From assembly GCF_042242105.1 (NCBI RefSeq), contig NC_092014.1, positions 7,439,374 to 7,503,373 on the forward strand: a DNA stretch of 64,000 nucleotides, given 5' to 3'. Position 1 is the stretch's first letter. Each line of letters starts with the position of its first letter. The DNA is from Pempheris klunzingeri (taxonomy: Eukaryota; Chordata; Actinopteri; Acropomatiformes; Pempheridae). Position numbers and translations under genes: made by a program. Positions 9,701 through 20,517 of this stretch are shown piece after piece. The notes below the pieces were generated by a model that saw only the letters and a list, made by a program, of their open reading frames with translations, made no database searches and had not been told where the DNA came from.

Positions 9701-11886
9701 GGATGCTGATCTGGAAATAAATGAAAGACACCATAAAGGAAACATGATTATGCTGAAGTTCTGGTTTAAACACAGAATGAATCGCACATACTGTATGTAC
9801 TCACACCCCTCCCTTCTTCTAACCACTCCTAGTTGTTGTTGCTTGTGTTACTTACACCCCCCCCTCCACCCATAGTCACCCTATGGGACACTGAAATTCC
9901 ACCGGGCCGCACATGAGGCCACACACCACCTTCATTAACAACAGCTTGTACGTCCTCCCTTTAACAGTGGACTGTACAGTATGTACATTTTTAAAAAGGT
10001 TCACAAGACCTAATTGCAGCTTTTGAATAGCAATTACACACTTCTGTGGCCTGAATTAAAGACAGGGAGTGCGGGTGGGGGGAGGAAGACAAGGAGGAAT
10101 CCATTGGGCGTGTTGAATTTGCTTCAACATACCTACTGTTTATACTGTAGGTAATATAATGCTGAAATTATTAATTGATCAACAGAAAATGAATCCACAC
10201 TGATAAATGATAAGATAAATAGATAAAATAAATGAAGCCTTTAATGGGCTTGGGCTCTGAGAACTTTTGCTGAGCATTCATCACATTTTATAGGCTAAAC
10301 AATCAATAAACCATAAATTAATTGAGAGTGAAGGCTGCCGGTGGCCCCGATATAATAAAAATGTGTCCTGTCTAAAAATTCCCTGACGACCGTGACAATG
10401 ATGTAAGTTTTGGGAGTAGCAGGTTGCTCCTGTGTCCACAAATGGAGGCATTATTTCAAACTCCCACAGGAGCGCTTAGTAAAAACTGCACACTGCTCAC
10501 ACTTTGAGGTTTGACCAGCTGCAGTCAGTTCATTGCGGGGACACGGAGACGAGTGTGACATGAGCCCCCCTTCGCCTCACGCAGGTATTGCTTTACAGTT
10601 CACATGTTACTTTCCAGGAGTCCAGGATGACGCAGGTGTGCTTTTGTTCTGTTTATGAACACTGATAGTTTTTTTACACTCAGAGAAAAGCTGAAACTGA
10701 GCACCGTTACCTAACTTGTCCCTGCAGGGATATCTTAATACAGTGGGAGCAGTTAATGTACTGCAGCATTGTATGGTTATGAATCTGGAACTTTCAAATC
10801 ACGCCGGTGGAGTGTCCAGGACACTCCACCAGGTAACCAGCGCGTCTTGCACGTGTTTGTAAAGACAAAGGCAAAAGTAGATGCAAGAGTTTGTGCGCCT
10901 CAGGACTGCGTATTTCCACTAGTCGATGCTTAATGCTGCAGCTTTGTGATAGCAGCAAACTGAATATAGTCACCCAACATATTCTAATATTCTAAGTTTT
11001 AGAGCATTGCAGTTGGTAGACTCTTACCTGAAGACAGTGTGCAAGATGCTGCAAGTTTGCAGTGATTTTTTATCAAGCCTTTTTGGTATGTAAAACTTTT
11101 TGGAAATTATTATTCTTTTTAGATGAAAAAAGAAAACATGAATCCTAAATCAGTAAAACACTTTTTCTTGTGTACAGCAAGTTAAAACAAAAACTGTCGA
11201 AACATCTGCACAGAACACAAATAAGGACACTTAAAATCCCACTGGTGTAATGTAAATTGAAGAAATGATCTCAGTCTGTCTTATGTCTGTGCTGGAGATA
11301 TCCTATCCTATCATGTCTTCTTTCTTGTCAGGACAAATTTCCCAGTGTTGCTGGTGTCAGTGTTACAGACTCCACTCACCTCATCCTTGCTGCTCTCCTT
11401 GTATGAGCGGGACCTGGAGGCCCGAGAGGAGGTTCCGGTGGCCGGCGTCTGCCCACGTAGCCCCATCACAGCCTCCTCCTGCTGCCCGAACAGCTCCTCC
11501 ACAGAGCGAACATCGATCTGGTACTGCTGCTGCCGCACCGCCAGGGTCCAGATGTTGGGCTTACCGCGTACCTTCTCCTCCGGTATCGGCTTCCAGAAGA
11601 AGCTGCGGACGCGGCGCTTCTTCCTCGCGTTGTGGTTGGTGGACGTGGTTGCCGGGGGAGGAGGAGGCGGGGGTGCCCCTGGAGGTGGGGGCGGCAGGGG
11701 AGGAGGTGGAGGCGCTTCACGTTTAGGGGTGTCAGGGGCATCACTGCGGGACGGTAGGGTGGCGTGAGTGTGTCCGGACATAGAGGATGGGTCGGAGGTG
11801 GTGATGGAGGAAGTGGTGCAGCTGCTTCCTTCGCTGCTGCAGCCGTCTGGCTCATTGGTTGCGGACGGATAACTCATAACAAGCAT
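451..11886 (-). CDS. fhdc1: fhdc1: FH2 domain-containing protein 1 (inverted formin), 11 coding exons
   Basis: Joined coding exons on the minus strand: 11886-11380, 9710-9649, 7918-7816, 7681-7596, 6913-6813, 5437-5367, 4848-4741, 4075-4005, 3476-3359, 3183-3019, 2667-451. All junctions are GT-AG and phases agree, giving about 1,202 residues (human FHDC1 is about 1,143). Order: serine-rich N-terminus, proline-rich FH1 (about 59-78), FH2 from about residue 91 with [11 protein letters not shown] and [25 protein letters not shown] core, then a 738-residue basic/serine-rich tail. In the family, FH2 nucleates and bundles actin and the tail binds microtubules; the mammalian protein links Golgi, stress fibres and cilia. 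Start: ATG at 11886 (G at -3), with a second in-frame ATG three codons later. The tail keeps family blocks such as VPSFARNTV and [10 protein letters not shown] inferred the name from remembered homologues. Confidence is high for the gene and moderate for the first ATG. Confidence 0.95.
872..928 (-). repeat. In-frame hexanucleotide repeat coding (Ala-Gln)n in fhdc1
   Basis: On the plus strand the unit is GGCCTG/GGCTTG-like. Read on the coding strand it gives about nine alternating Ala-Gln pairs inside the fhdc1 tail. The unit is six bases, so copy-number change would keep frame. Confidence 0.85.
3019..3183 (-). CDS. fhdc1: fhdc1 coding exon 10
   Basis: 165 bp exon ending FH2 ([19 protein letters not shown], then [16 protein letters not shown] overlapping on F). 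Three AG acceptors lie close together; 3183 is chosen because only it keeps phase with exon 9. Donor AAG|GTCAGT. Confidence 0.9.
3359..3476 (-). CDS. fhdc1: fhdc1 coding exon 9
   Basis: 118 bp exon coding [20 protein letters not shown] onwards to LEPFLQ, the coiled post region of FH2. Acceptor TCATGTAG, donor CTGCAG|GTGAAG. Confidence 0.92.
3701..3727. repeat. (GGGA)n simple repeat in fhdc1 intron 9
   Basis: Short GGAGG/GGGA purine run on the plus strand, within the intron between coding exons 8 and 9. Confidence 0.7.
4005..4075 (-). CDS. fhdc1: fhdc1 coding exon 8
   Basis: 71 bp exon coding [20 protein letters not shown] and then SAA plus a split Arg codon. Acceptor CCACACAG, donor CCAG|GTAAAC. 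Confidence 0.92.
4741..4848 (-). CDS. fhdc1: fhdc1 coding exon 7
   Basis: 108 bp exon coding [20 protein letters not shown] then [16 protein letters not shown], the FH2 signature. Acceptor TTCTCAG, donor ATG|GTTAGT. It has 36 whole codons. Confidence 0.95.
5367..5437 (-). CDS. fhdc1: fhdc1 coding exon 6
   Basis: 71 bp exon coding [18 protein letters not shown] then NIMNA, part of the most conserved FH2 helix. Acceptor CCTATAG, donor GCT|GTAAGT. Confidence 0.94.
5975..6385. repeat. Degraded teleost interspersed repeat with a nested L2-like LINE piece, fhdc1 intron
   Basis: The block begins AGGGATGGCAATGCTTGGTC and continues with TGCCATGAACTTTGGTACAG, CATCTAGCGCCATCATC, TGCTAAACATCTGCCTGTTAGC and CAGCTAGCATGGCTGTAG. 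I recognise this order from a very common fish repeat whose family name I cannot give. It is broken near 6117-6215 by a segment (TTTGGACTGTGGGAGGAAGC, then ACGGGGAGAACATG) typical of L2-clade LINE fragments. Confidence 0.65.
6117..6215. mobile_element. L2-like LINE fragment
   Basis: Matches, from memory, the L2-clade block 'ttggactgtgggaggaa...acccacgcatgcacggggagaacatg...ctccacacagaaagg'. It is too short to carry coding sequence and has host repeat on both sides. Confidence 0.55.
6744..6782. repeat. (GT)n microsatellite in fhdc1 intron 5
   Basis: About 18 uninterrupted GT units on the plus strand, ending 30 bases outside the donor of fhdc1 coding exon 5. Confidence 0.95.
6813..6913 (-). CDS. 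fhdc1: fhdc1 coding exon 5
   Basis: 101 bp FH2 exon, [18 protein letters not shown] onwards to VRVATK. Acceptor TCCCACAG, donor AAAG|GTAATA. A GT microsatellite lies just 30 bases beyond the donor. Confidence 0.93.
7596..7681 (-). CDS. fhdc1: fhdc1 coding exon 4
   Basis: 86 bp FH2 exon, [20 protein letters not shown] onwards to LLIQVP. Acceptor CCCAACAG, donor CG|GTGAGT. Confidence 0.93.
7816..7918 (-). CDS. fhdc1: fhdc1 coding exon 3
   Basis: 103 bp FH2 exon beginning [14 protein letters not shown] and ending LPDAEE. Acceptor CTTCCAG, donor GAG|GTCTGT (a non-optimal +3 to +6). Phase fits both neighbours. Confidence 0.92.
7919..9648. other. fhdc1 intron 2, nothing recognisable
   Basis: A 1.7 kb intron. 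The longest ORF inside (8646-8939, plus) has no recognisable domain or splice context, and I see no repeat family that I can name. Confidence 0.5.
9649..9710 (-). CDS. fhdc1: fhdc1 coding exon 2
   Basis: 62 bp exon coding [20 protein letters not shown], the conserved 'lasso/knob' side of FH2. Acceptor TTTCCAG, donor AA|GTAAGT; it ends in phase 2. Confidence 0.93.
9711..11379. other. fhdc1 intron 1 between coding exons 1 and 2, nothing recognisable
   Basis: AT-rich intron with a short piece near 10,160-10,210 (GAAATTATTAATTGATCAAC) resembling the teleost repeat seen at 53,385. No gene seen. Confidence 0.45.
11380..11886 (-). CDS. fhdc1: fhdc1 coding exon 1
   Basis: This exon carries the start codon, the FH1 proline runs and the beginning of FH2 ([11 protein letters not shown], then GKPNIWTL). 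The donor after KDE reads GATGAG|GTGAGT. The exon probably begins at 11920, after a CTCTCTCAG acceptor, so about 34 bases are 5' UTR. It encodes 169 codons and ends in phase 0. Confidence 0.93.
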
Positions 11887-12173
11887 CACAGGGATGAGCA
11901 GTCAGCATATGAGCTATATGCTGAGAGAGTGTGGTACCCAAACTGAATATATCAATATTTCCTCTTTTTCAAAATGATTTCCAGAGTTTTCTTTTAGGTG
12001 CATCGATTCACTCTGAGGAACATCAAAATGCTGCGGTGCAGGCCCCCTCACTGTTGGGAGAAGGTGGGTGTCCCTTCATCTAGTCAGACTGAAGGGAGCA
12101 TGTCCTTTGATTCTGTCCATCTCCATCACTCAGCTGCTCATCCATCGTGCTGAGCAGAGCCTTTGAAGGTTAC

Positions 12174-12240
12174 CTCCCAGGGGGAGAGGGCGGGGGGCGG
12201 AGACGGCCATGGAGCTACAAGAGCAACAGAAACAACATAG
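12174..12240 (-). promoter_or_regulatory. fhdc1: Possible alternative fhdc1 first exon with GC boxes
   Basis: On the minus strand, CCGCCCCCCGCCC (Sp1-like GC box) is followed by CTGGGAG|GTAACC, a usable donor, about 250 bases upstream of the coding exon 1 acceptor. This could be a downstream promoter and 5' UTR exon, but it contains no ATG-led ORF that I can assign and is unproven. Confidence 0.25.
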
Positions 12241-14789
12241 GACAGGATTATACAGAGGTAGTCATGCATGTTGTCATGGACAATCTGAAATTACGGGAAA
12301 TTAAGGGGTGCGACAGATCAAAAGAGAAGGGGTACCCGGCCAAAGAGGCTCACAATGAGGGAAATGGCAAATCCTATTTTTTTCTATTTTTGAAGGGCTT
12401 TGAAGTCAGGCTCTGGGGTGTATAATGGTCCGAGACATTACACAGCTTAGCTTCTGTTACACAGTTTGGTATCATTTTCATTCTTAACAAGTTCTCATGT
12501 AGCGAGCCACTAAGAGAGATAACGAGTGACTGAAAGTTAAAACAATAATTTGACACAGATTTTTCACACAATCTTGTCATCGTGTAATAATGCCAGATGT
12601 GCAGTGGTTCTCTACTTGCATCAGGTAGCCAAAAAATTAATGACTTGAGTGAATTTGTCAAAAAAGTTCTGTTTAAAAAAACTCTGTGTCTGATAATGGC
12701 CTAACCGGGTTCTTTAAGGACTAACTCCACTAACTTAAGCACAGGGTTTCATGCACAGAATGTATATGATCAAGTGAAAAGCAACTAATTACTAAAATCC
12801 AGTCGGAAAATTGGATCGATTGTTTGATTTCAGAGGATCAGAGGAACCGATACCGATGGCCAATCAGCATCCAGTGCTGAGTGTTGCTTCATGGAAAACA
12901 ACCGCCGGTCTCTGATGTATTCAGATCAGCGTCATCTGTTGTCATAGGCAAACATAGAGCCTGTCGTGTAGCAGCACCATTTACAAAAAATCAACACAGT
13001 GCACCAAAAACATTTCAGCAAATTTTTGTCAGATTGCTTTGCAAGGTCACCCTGGAAAATAATAGGACAGCAGGTCCAACCAAAGCAGCTGAACAATAGA
13101 TTTATGTCATGCTACTGGGCCCACAAACAGGCACGTCCATGACAGCACATCCTTAACTTAATTGCTAAGATGCCTTGTTCCTGGGAGAACTTCAAAATTC
13201 ACTCCAGTACACTTCCTCTAGAAAGAGGAAGACAGCAGAACTCAGCTGAGAGCTCACTGCGATGGTGAAAACAGAAGCAGTGATAATCTACAAATATTAC
13301 AACCACTGATTAATCCATTCATCAATTTGTCTTATGCAATTGTAAGTTCAACATCTTTGGTTTTTGTAGGAGTAGTCGGATATTAACAATTAGCTATTTG
13401 ATCATTTCAAGCATTAGAAAGTTGCTTTGGGCCTTTTTTTCACTTGTTTAATAACATGACTTAATGATATAAAAACTGAAATTAATCTAAAATTGGTGCC
13501 ATGAATCAAACTAAAATTCTATATAAAAAAAGAACAAACGCAGATGCATCTTACATCTTAACATGAAATCAAGTTTTGCATTAAGTAAAGTGACTTAAAT
13601 GATTATCAAGATTATCAAAATAGCTGCAGGTTAACATTCATTAGATCAACTAATCAATATGATCGTTTTAGCTCTAAAATATTTGACAGTAAAAACAAAA
13701 TGGTCACTGATATATCGTCCAATACTTGAAACAGTCTTTCAAAAACACCAGATTATCATTTATTTAAAATATAAGTGGTTATTGGTGGTGCAGTAACTGA
13801 GTAAGGGGAAACCCAATCTGTCAGTCTTCAGCCTCACACACCAGAAGCACAGGAAGTGAGTCTCCCACCCCTCACGTTTCTCTCTTTGTCGAATCAGCGG
13901 CTGCACTGTAGCTCTCCGTTGGAGGGAAACTGGTTCTGTTTCAGGACAACACATCACTCACTGCCACAGCTGACATGACTACAGCGATCTGATACTCTTC
14001 TTTGCCTGAACAAAGAAATGAATGGTGCTCCTGACAGAAAACAGGAGATAAATCAGAGGCCTGCTGGTGTTGGGGGTGATAATATGTCGTCGCCAACACC
14101 TTAACGTAAAGAATATAGTTTCAGGGCAAACAATCGGCGTATCAGTGAAGGCATTTTTTATCTGTGGGATTTCTTCAGATAAAAATTGTAATAAATACTT
14201 GGTATAAAACATGAGGGCTGAACAACTAATCAAAATATTATCAAAATCGAAGAAAAAAATGTGTCACAAATAATCACAATATGATGTTTAATTTAACTTA
14301 TTTTTTAAAATATCTGTCAGCCCTGTCAACATTGTATAAGAGGCCACTTTCTGGGAATTTCTAGAATCAGCTCTCTGTCTCTTATACAACTTACTGGAAA
14401 TCTCCCTTTAGTTTGCAGCCTCGTCCACACGATACCCAGGGATTATTACTAATTAATAAAGCGGACGTCACAAATGGCCTCATGTTGCCAACATCAGCCT
14501 GCGCGCTCAGCTGTCCCGTCCTCAGAGCTGGACCGCACCGTCACTCATGTCTAATTCATTACACTGTGAGACCATCTGACCTCACACCGAGTCATCTCCC
14601 TCTGTGGTGCTAAAAACATGGCCACTCTAACAGATGATAGGAGAAAACTCAGGGACACTTGTTGCTTTTATCTCCCTTTTTTCTCTTCACCACCATCCAT
14701 GAGGTTACTTTTGTACATTTATCATGAATAGATGTGAAAGCAAAACTTTCCACACTGCAATCTGAAAATAGATTTTAGAACAAAACTAT

Positions 14790-15030
14790 TGATACTGCAA
14801 AAGATGTTTTACTGCGAGTAAAATAAACTTCATGCAAATCCAAAAGGTTTTGTTTGTGAATCCAAAAATGACATCTGTCACTATCGGTCCTGTCCATGAG
14901 ATTCAGCACAAAAGCGAGCAACAATTTTGGATTCAAATCTTTCCGTTTTTTAAACGACATTTTTGGATTTTCAATAATACGTTTTTAAATCACAAATCTA
15001 TTTTACTTGCCATAAAACATTTTTTTGATT
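14790..15030. repeat. Palindromic MITE-like repeat
   Basis: Left arm GATGTTTTACTGCGAGTAAAA...GAATCCAAAAATGACAT is mirrored on the opposite strand by the right arm (AATGTTTTATGGCAAGTAAA, AATCCAAAAATGTCGTTT when read on the minus strand). The arms are about 75-80% alike by eye, with a short spacer. No coding capacity. Confidence 0.6.
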
Positions 15031-15055
15031 GCATTGTGTAAATGCTCTCAGACCT

Positions 15056-15362
15056 GTTCAGTTAAAATGAGAAGATCAATATCACTCTGTACGCTAAATA
15101 TGAAGCTACAGCTAGGAAGCAGTTAGCTTAGTTTAACACATACTGGAAACAGGGTGAAACAAATAAAACATAATGTGTTCATTAATGAGCTTTACAGGTG
15201 CTGGTAGGTGGGTTTCCTTTTTAATATTTGGACAGGGCCAGGCCAGCTGCATCTCCCTGTTTCCAGTCTATGCTAAACCATCACTGGTTGTAGTTTCATA
15301 TTCAGCATGCAGACATGACACTTAAATCAAATGAGTGCTTTTCCTAAAATGTCTATTCCTTA
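15056..15362. repeat. Palindromic MITE-like repeat (TTAGCTTAG family), copy 1
   Basis: Left part AAATGAGAAGATCAATATCA, GCTAAATATGAAGCTACAGC and GTTAGCTTAG is matched by an inverted right part ending in GGTTGTAGTTTCATATTCAGC. It shares the GAGAAGAT and TTAGCTTAG core with the copies at 29,322 and 60,094. A non-autonomous DNA element is likely; family name not known to me. Confidence 0.6.
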
Positions 15363-17494
15363 AACTGAACACACACTTGGAGACAGCCTGCACTTTTCCT
15401 GCCTGCACTGCAACTGTAGTAAAACAGACATCTGAGCACTGGGTTAGTGTGTTTAGACTGCAGGCACATTAATCCTGCCTCTCAGGAAATCAGCTCTGCG
15501 TGACAGTGATTGATTGGTGGTATTTTACACTCATTTAATTATATTTCAAACTGCACGAGGAGACAAAAACCAACCACCAAGGTGGCGACTGACATCCTTT
15601 GCGTAAAATCATTTACAGGGGAGGAAACACATCTGTCGGTAACACAATACTGAGAAGCCCTGAGGGAGAGAGAGGACTCTGCGTTAGACAGTTTCCAGAT
15701 TCCTCACATCCACCTGCTGCCATGAATGAACAGACAGATTGTGGGGCTTCGTCCGACAGGTCCACCTGTTGTCGCCCCTGAGGCATCCCAGCTCCTATCA
15801 GTCTTCATTAGTGACAAGGCGTGCCCCACCCACTGTCATTAGTCTTTGATCGGTATCACAGCCCAGAACAACAGAGGTCAAAGTTAGCGTGAATGGTCCT
15901 CTACAGCAGTGGGGCGGGGGCATCTTTCAAGGGGTCTAGATGTTCGGATGGGTCCACTTGGTTATTCAGGCCCCACCCAAGACTCTAGTCAAAATCATTT
16001 GGTCTGGGTGGGATCCTTTTATATTGCTGTGGATCTTTGGCCTGTGTGTCAGTTCGAACTGCAGCAATTATTTTCATTACCGACTACTGATAATTTTCTC
16101 ATGTAGTCAATGAAGCCATTGTGGTGGTGACATTTTGAAACGTCTTACTCTGACCAACAGTGCAAACCCCACAAATATACACAACCGTGAGATTTGACGT
16201 TTTTGCCTGACGTGACCTGAAGCACCAAATGAGAGAAAAGCTTTTGGAAGAATAGTGCTCACCACTCTATTAGAGGTCTAGAGACTCGTGCCAAGGAGCA
16301 CTGGAGCTGTGACATGTATTAGCCCAACATTTTACTAAGAAACTTTATGTTGGCTTTTACTTTCATTTATCACATATCTTTAGTTTCATAATAGACAAGA
16401 AGTGATGGACAAGCAGGACTTTTTTCTTTCCGTGTTCTATAAAAAACTCCACTGCGACAAGGATTTGAACCGGAGGTAACTGTCAACAATCATCCAGGGA
16501 GCCACCGAGTCCAAAACAAATAAAATCCACTCATACTTACAAATGTGTAATGTTGAAGGTCAAGGCGCCACCGCCTGCTATAATAATCCCCTGTTGCTAA
16601 CTTCCAGTTCAATTTCCTGAGGGTCAGCGAACACCCCGCGGGGCTGAGGTCTTTCACTAACACCGTGGGGGCAAAGAGGTGCGTTCACAAGGAATTTGGC
16701 AAGTCCTGCTCCATCATCATTACCATGGGAACGCTCGTTAGCGGAGGGAAGTTTTGCGTAGGTCTCAGTGGGATGTCGCCGTCAGACCTGTTTGTTTTTG
16801 ATCCCTCTGTTCACCTTGATCTCTGCTTGTCCAAACAGTGGTGAGGGGGCAGCTGGTGACAGAGTTTTTTTTGTCCTCATCAAAACAAGATTATACAATC
16901 TTGAGATTCTTTTTATTACTGAGGTGAATTCTTATCATTCCATTGATAATTTAATCTAGAAATTGCCAGGAAATATTGAAAATGTTCCACAATCCAGACT
17001 GTTTTGTCCAAATATTCAATTTACAATGATACAATAAAAGAAGAAAAATACCTGTTGTATGCATGTGTAGCCTCTTTCAAGGTACAGGACTATATGTACA
17101 ATATTTATTTCTTGTTTGTATGTCTCGGAGGAGGTATCCATCAGGAACAACCTGTTTGCCCCTCTTGTCATTGGAGTCCTTACCTCACCCCTCCACCACA
17201 AATGCCTTGTGTATGGCTCCGGCGAAGGGCCTTTTACACAGATAAATTGATTAAAGTAAAACTGTACCCATTAACTATACAAGAATTATAACCAGATACG
17301 CCTGGATTTTACCACTTGGATTGTGTGTTTCTGTATCACGCAGCAGCTCTGTTTGCTCTGTGGGACTAAGTGGATAAAATGGACTTTGTGTCCACTTGGG
17401 AACTCCCTTCACAGTTCTGACTTATCTCTCTGATTTCCACATCTTGTTTACAATAGAGAAGACACACAATAGATTTGAGCATATTCTCAGTGGA

Positions 17495-17576
<82 letters not shown>
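17495..17576. repeat. (CA)n microsatellite, about 40 units
   Basis: An uninterrupted AC dinucleotide run of about 82 bases in the fhdc1 first intron. It creates spurious Thr-His and Cys-Val ORFs on the two strands. Confidence 0.97.
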
Positions 17577-17578
<2 letters not shown>

Positions 17579-18890
17579 GTCCTGGCTACAACTGCCCAGA
17601 TACCGACGACAAAAGGACTGTGTTGCCAAATATTCTCTTTTCACACACAGAGGATATGAAATGACACCTTTTAGGTGCGTGTAGCAAACAGAGACAAATT
17701 TGTACAGTACGGCGGTTCTTGGCAACAGCAGAGGGACTGCAGTTCATCATTCAGATGTGGCAGAAGGTGACAGACTGCAGCAGAATCACTAATGTATTCA
17801 AGCCATATAAATCTGGTCTGTCACGTAAATCACATTAAACCTTCAGCCTCATCCTCAAACAAAAGGTGCCTTTAGTCAAAAAGGGTGAATGTAAAACTTT
17901 GCTGATGTCTTTTAACACCTTTGTATAAATTGCTCTTTTACCAGTTTGTATTATCCAGACAAAATGTACTTTAGCTATAAACTGAATATCAAATATCTGG
18001 TGAACTGCAGGTAATTTATCACCTAATGCTCTGGTTGTGTAATGCTCCACAATACTGAACAACACTCTGCAGAGAAACTAGTCTAATTGGGAAACACTGT
18101 GGACAAGGAGCCTATTATTCAGAAAATCCTGGATTTATCAAATATTTTCAAAGATTGAGCACTTGGTACCTTATGCCTGTATTTTCTGAGTGAACCTTGG
18201 CAGAACCTGACAGAGTAAATTATTCACGTCCCCATGAATAAAGTAACCCCTTTTCTAACCCAGCTGCTGATGTCCTGAGCGGATAGCCACCCAATGGTGC
18301 TGACCCAGAGGCAAGACACCTGTGTAAATCTATGTCTAGTGCAATATTTATAATGTAGAAGCAACATGTTTTTGAAGGGCAAAAGAAATAGAAAATAGAC
18401 AGACTTTATGCAATTACAGGGTTTCTATGTTGGGTTCACCAAGTTAAACATTTTAAGATGTGTTTAATATTACATATGATGCAGTGTAATACCTGTTTGA
18501 CAATCACACTGGCTACAGTTTAAAATATATCAATGAAAAACAGTAGGGAAGATAAGGCCTGTAATTATTTGCCAAGTGCATGAATTTATTGACATTTATA
18601 TCATAATTTCTAGTAATATCATCATGGATCGTTACTACCTGGACCTGACTGAGCAACAGAAAATGGAAGGATAACTAATTAATTTAAGGTCCACATATGA
18701 AATTGATATTAAGTCCTGGAACAACAAGTGTTTTCCTGAAATCACTTACAAAAACATTTCATAACTATCATTAGTTCCTACAACAGGCTATAAAGTAATA
18801 CCTTTTCAGACCTTTGAAGGAGTTTTTTAAGTAAACTGAATTGAAATGAATGCATTTGCTTATCAAGGCTTGCAGATACCCTGTGCTATA

Positions 18891-19163
18891 CAGTACAGGC
18901 CAAAAGTTTGGACACACCTTCTCATTCAATGCGTTTTCTTTATTTTCATGACTATTTACATTGTAGATTTTCACTGAAGGCATCAAAACTATGAATGAAC
19001 ACATGTGGAATTATGTACTTCACAAAAAAGTGTGAAATAACTGAAAACATGTCTTATATTCTAGTTTCTTCAAAGTAGCCACCCTTTGCTCTGATTACTG
19101 CTTTGCACACTCTTGGCATTCTCTTGATGAGCTTCAAGAGGTAGTCACCTGAAATGGTTTTCA
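18891..19163. repeat. Left terminal inverted repeat of the Tc1 element
   Basis: Inverted match to 20,245-20,517 through the segment ending GAAATGGTTTTCA, with only scattered mismatches by eye (e.g. one in the TTTTTTGT stretch). Confidence 0.9.
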
Positions 19164-20104
19164 ACAGTCTTGAAGGAGTTCCCAGAGATGCTTAGCACTT
19201 GTTGGCCCTTTTGCCTTCACTCTGCGGTCCAGCTCACCCCAAACCATCTCGATTGGGTTCAGGTCCGGTGACTGTGGAGGCCGGGTCATCTGGCGCAGCA
19301 CTCCATCACTCTCCTTCTTGGTCAAATAGCCCTTACACAGCCTGGAGGTGTGTTTGGGGTCATTGTCCTGTTGAAAAATAAATGATGGTCCAACTAAACG
19401 CAAACCGGATGGGATGGCATGTCGCTGCAGGATGCTGTGGTAGCCATGCTGGTTCAGTATGCCTTCAATTTTGAATAAATCCCCAACAGTGTCACCAGCA
19501 AAGCACCCCCACACCATCACACCTCCTCCTCCATGCTTCACGGTGGGAACCAGGTGTGGTGAATCCATCCGTTCACCTTTTCTGCGTCGCACAAAGACGC
19601 GGCGGTTGGAACCAAAGATCTCAAATTTGGACTCATCAGACCAAAGCACAGATTTCCACTGGTCTAATGTCCATTCCTTGTGTTTCTTGGCCCAAACAAA
19701 TCTCTTCTGCTTGTTGCCTCTCCTTAGCTTTTCCTAGCAGCTATTTGACCATGAAGGCCTGATTCGCGCAGTCTCCTCTTAACAGTTGTTCTAGAGATGT
19801 GTCTGCTGCTAGAGCTCTGTGTGGCATTCATCTGGTCTCTAATCTGGGCTGCTCTTAACTTGCGATTTCTGAGGCTGGTGACTCGGATGAACTTATCCTC
19901 AGCAGCAGAGGTGACTCTTGGTCTTCCTTTCCTGGGGCGGTCCTCATGTGAGCCAGTTTCGTTGTAGCGCTTGATGGTTTTTGCGACTGCACTTCAAAGC
20001 GACACATTCAAAATTTTTGCAATTTTCTGGACTGACTGACTTTCATTTCTTAAAGTAATGATGGCCACTCGTTTCTCTTTACTTAGCTGATTGGTTCTTG
20101 CCAT
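19054..20104 (-). pseudogene. Tc1 transposase pseudogene (DDE family)
   Basis: Reads from ATG at 20104 (MARTNQLSKEKRVAIITLRN, a paired-like DNA-binding start) toward a family stop near 19,054 (GYFEETRI). Defects seen: an in-frame TGA in the N-terminal domain after AKILNVSL (about 19,990), at least one frameshift in the 19,650-19,760 linker, and a one-base loss near 19,163 that turns the expected DCWKT into DC-stop. The catalytic half (19,649-19,161) is intact to the eye: LWSDESKFEIFG with the first Asp, GGGVMVWGCF, FQQDNDPKHTS with the second Asp, and PPQSPDLNPIE with the final Glu. It once cut and pasted the element; it is not functional now. Confidence 0.9.
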
Positions 20105-20244
20105 AATATGAATTCTAACAGTTGTCCAATAGGGCTGTCGGCTGTGTATCAACCTGACTTCTGCACAACACAACTGATGGTCCCAACCCCATTAATAAGG
20201 CAAGAAATTCCACTAAGTAACCCTGACATGGCACACCTGTGAAG

Positions 20245-20517
20245 TGAAAACCATTTCAGGTGACTACCTCTTGAAGCTCATCAAGAGAATGCCAAGAGTG
20301 TGCAAAGCAGTAATCAGAGCAAAGGGTGGCTACTTTGAAGAAACTAGAATATAAGACATGTTTTCAGTTATTTCACACTTTTTTGTTAAGTACATAATTC
20401 CACATGTGTTCATTCATAGTTTTGATGCCTTCAGTGAGAATCTACAATGTAAACAGTCATGAAAATAAAGAAAACGCATTGAATGAGAAGGTGTGTCCAA
20501 ACTTTTGGCCTGTACTG
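20245..20517. repeat. Right terminal inverted repeat of the Tc1 element
   Basis: Begins TGAAAACCATTTCAGG and ends GGCCTGTACTG before a TA duplication. It lies upstream of the transposase start and so probably carried its promoter. Confidence 0.9.

Larger units (their letters stand above)
18891..20517 (-). mobile_element. Tc1/mariner-superfamily transposon with 273 bp inverted repeats, inactive
   Basis: A 1,627 bp element. The ends read CAGTACAGGCCAAAAG... and the reverse complement, and it is flanked by TA on both sides (18889-18890 and 20518-20519), the Tc1/mariner target duplication. The terminal inverted repeats run from 18,891 to about 19,163 and from about 20,245 to 20,517, much longer than the 50-250 bp usual in short-ITR Tc1 elements. 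They reach into the 3' end of the transposase gene. It sits in the fhdc1 first intron in the same orientation as the host gene. Confidence 0.93.

Noticed and set aside
11265..11946. Plus-strand and alternate-frame ORFs over fhdc1 coding exon 1 (Gly-rich and Pro-rich)
   Set aside because: Mirror images of the FH1 proline codons; the true frame contains the FH2 start and splices in phase.
16440..16530. tRNA-like T-arm (GGTTCAAATCC on the minus strand)
   Set aside because: The stem does not pair, and no acceptor stem or D-arm could be built; probably chance or a very old SINE.
17366..17725. Cys-Val and Thr-His repeat ORFs
   Set aside because: Produced only by the CA microsatellite.
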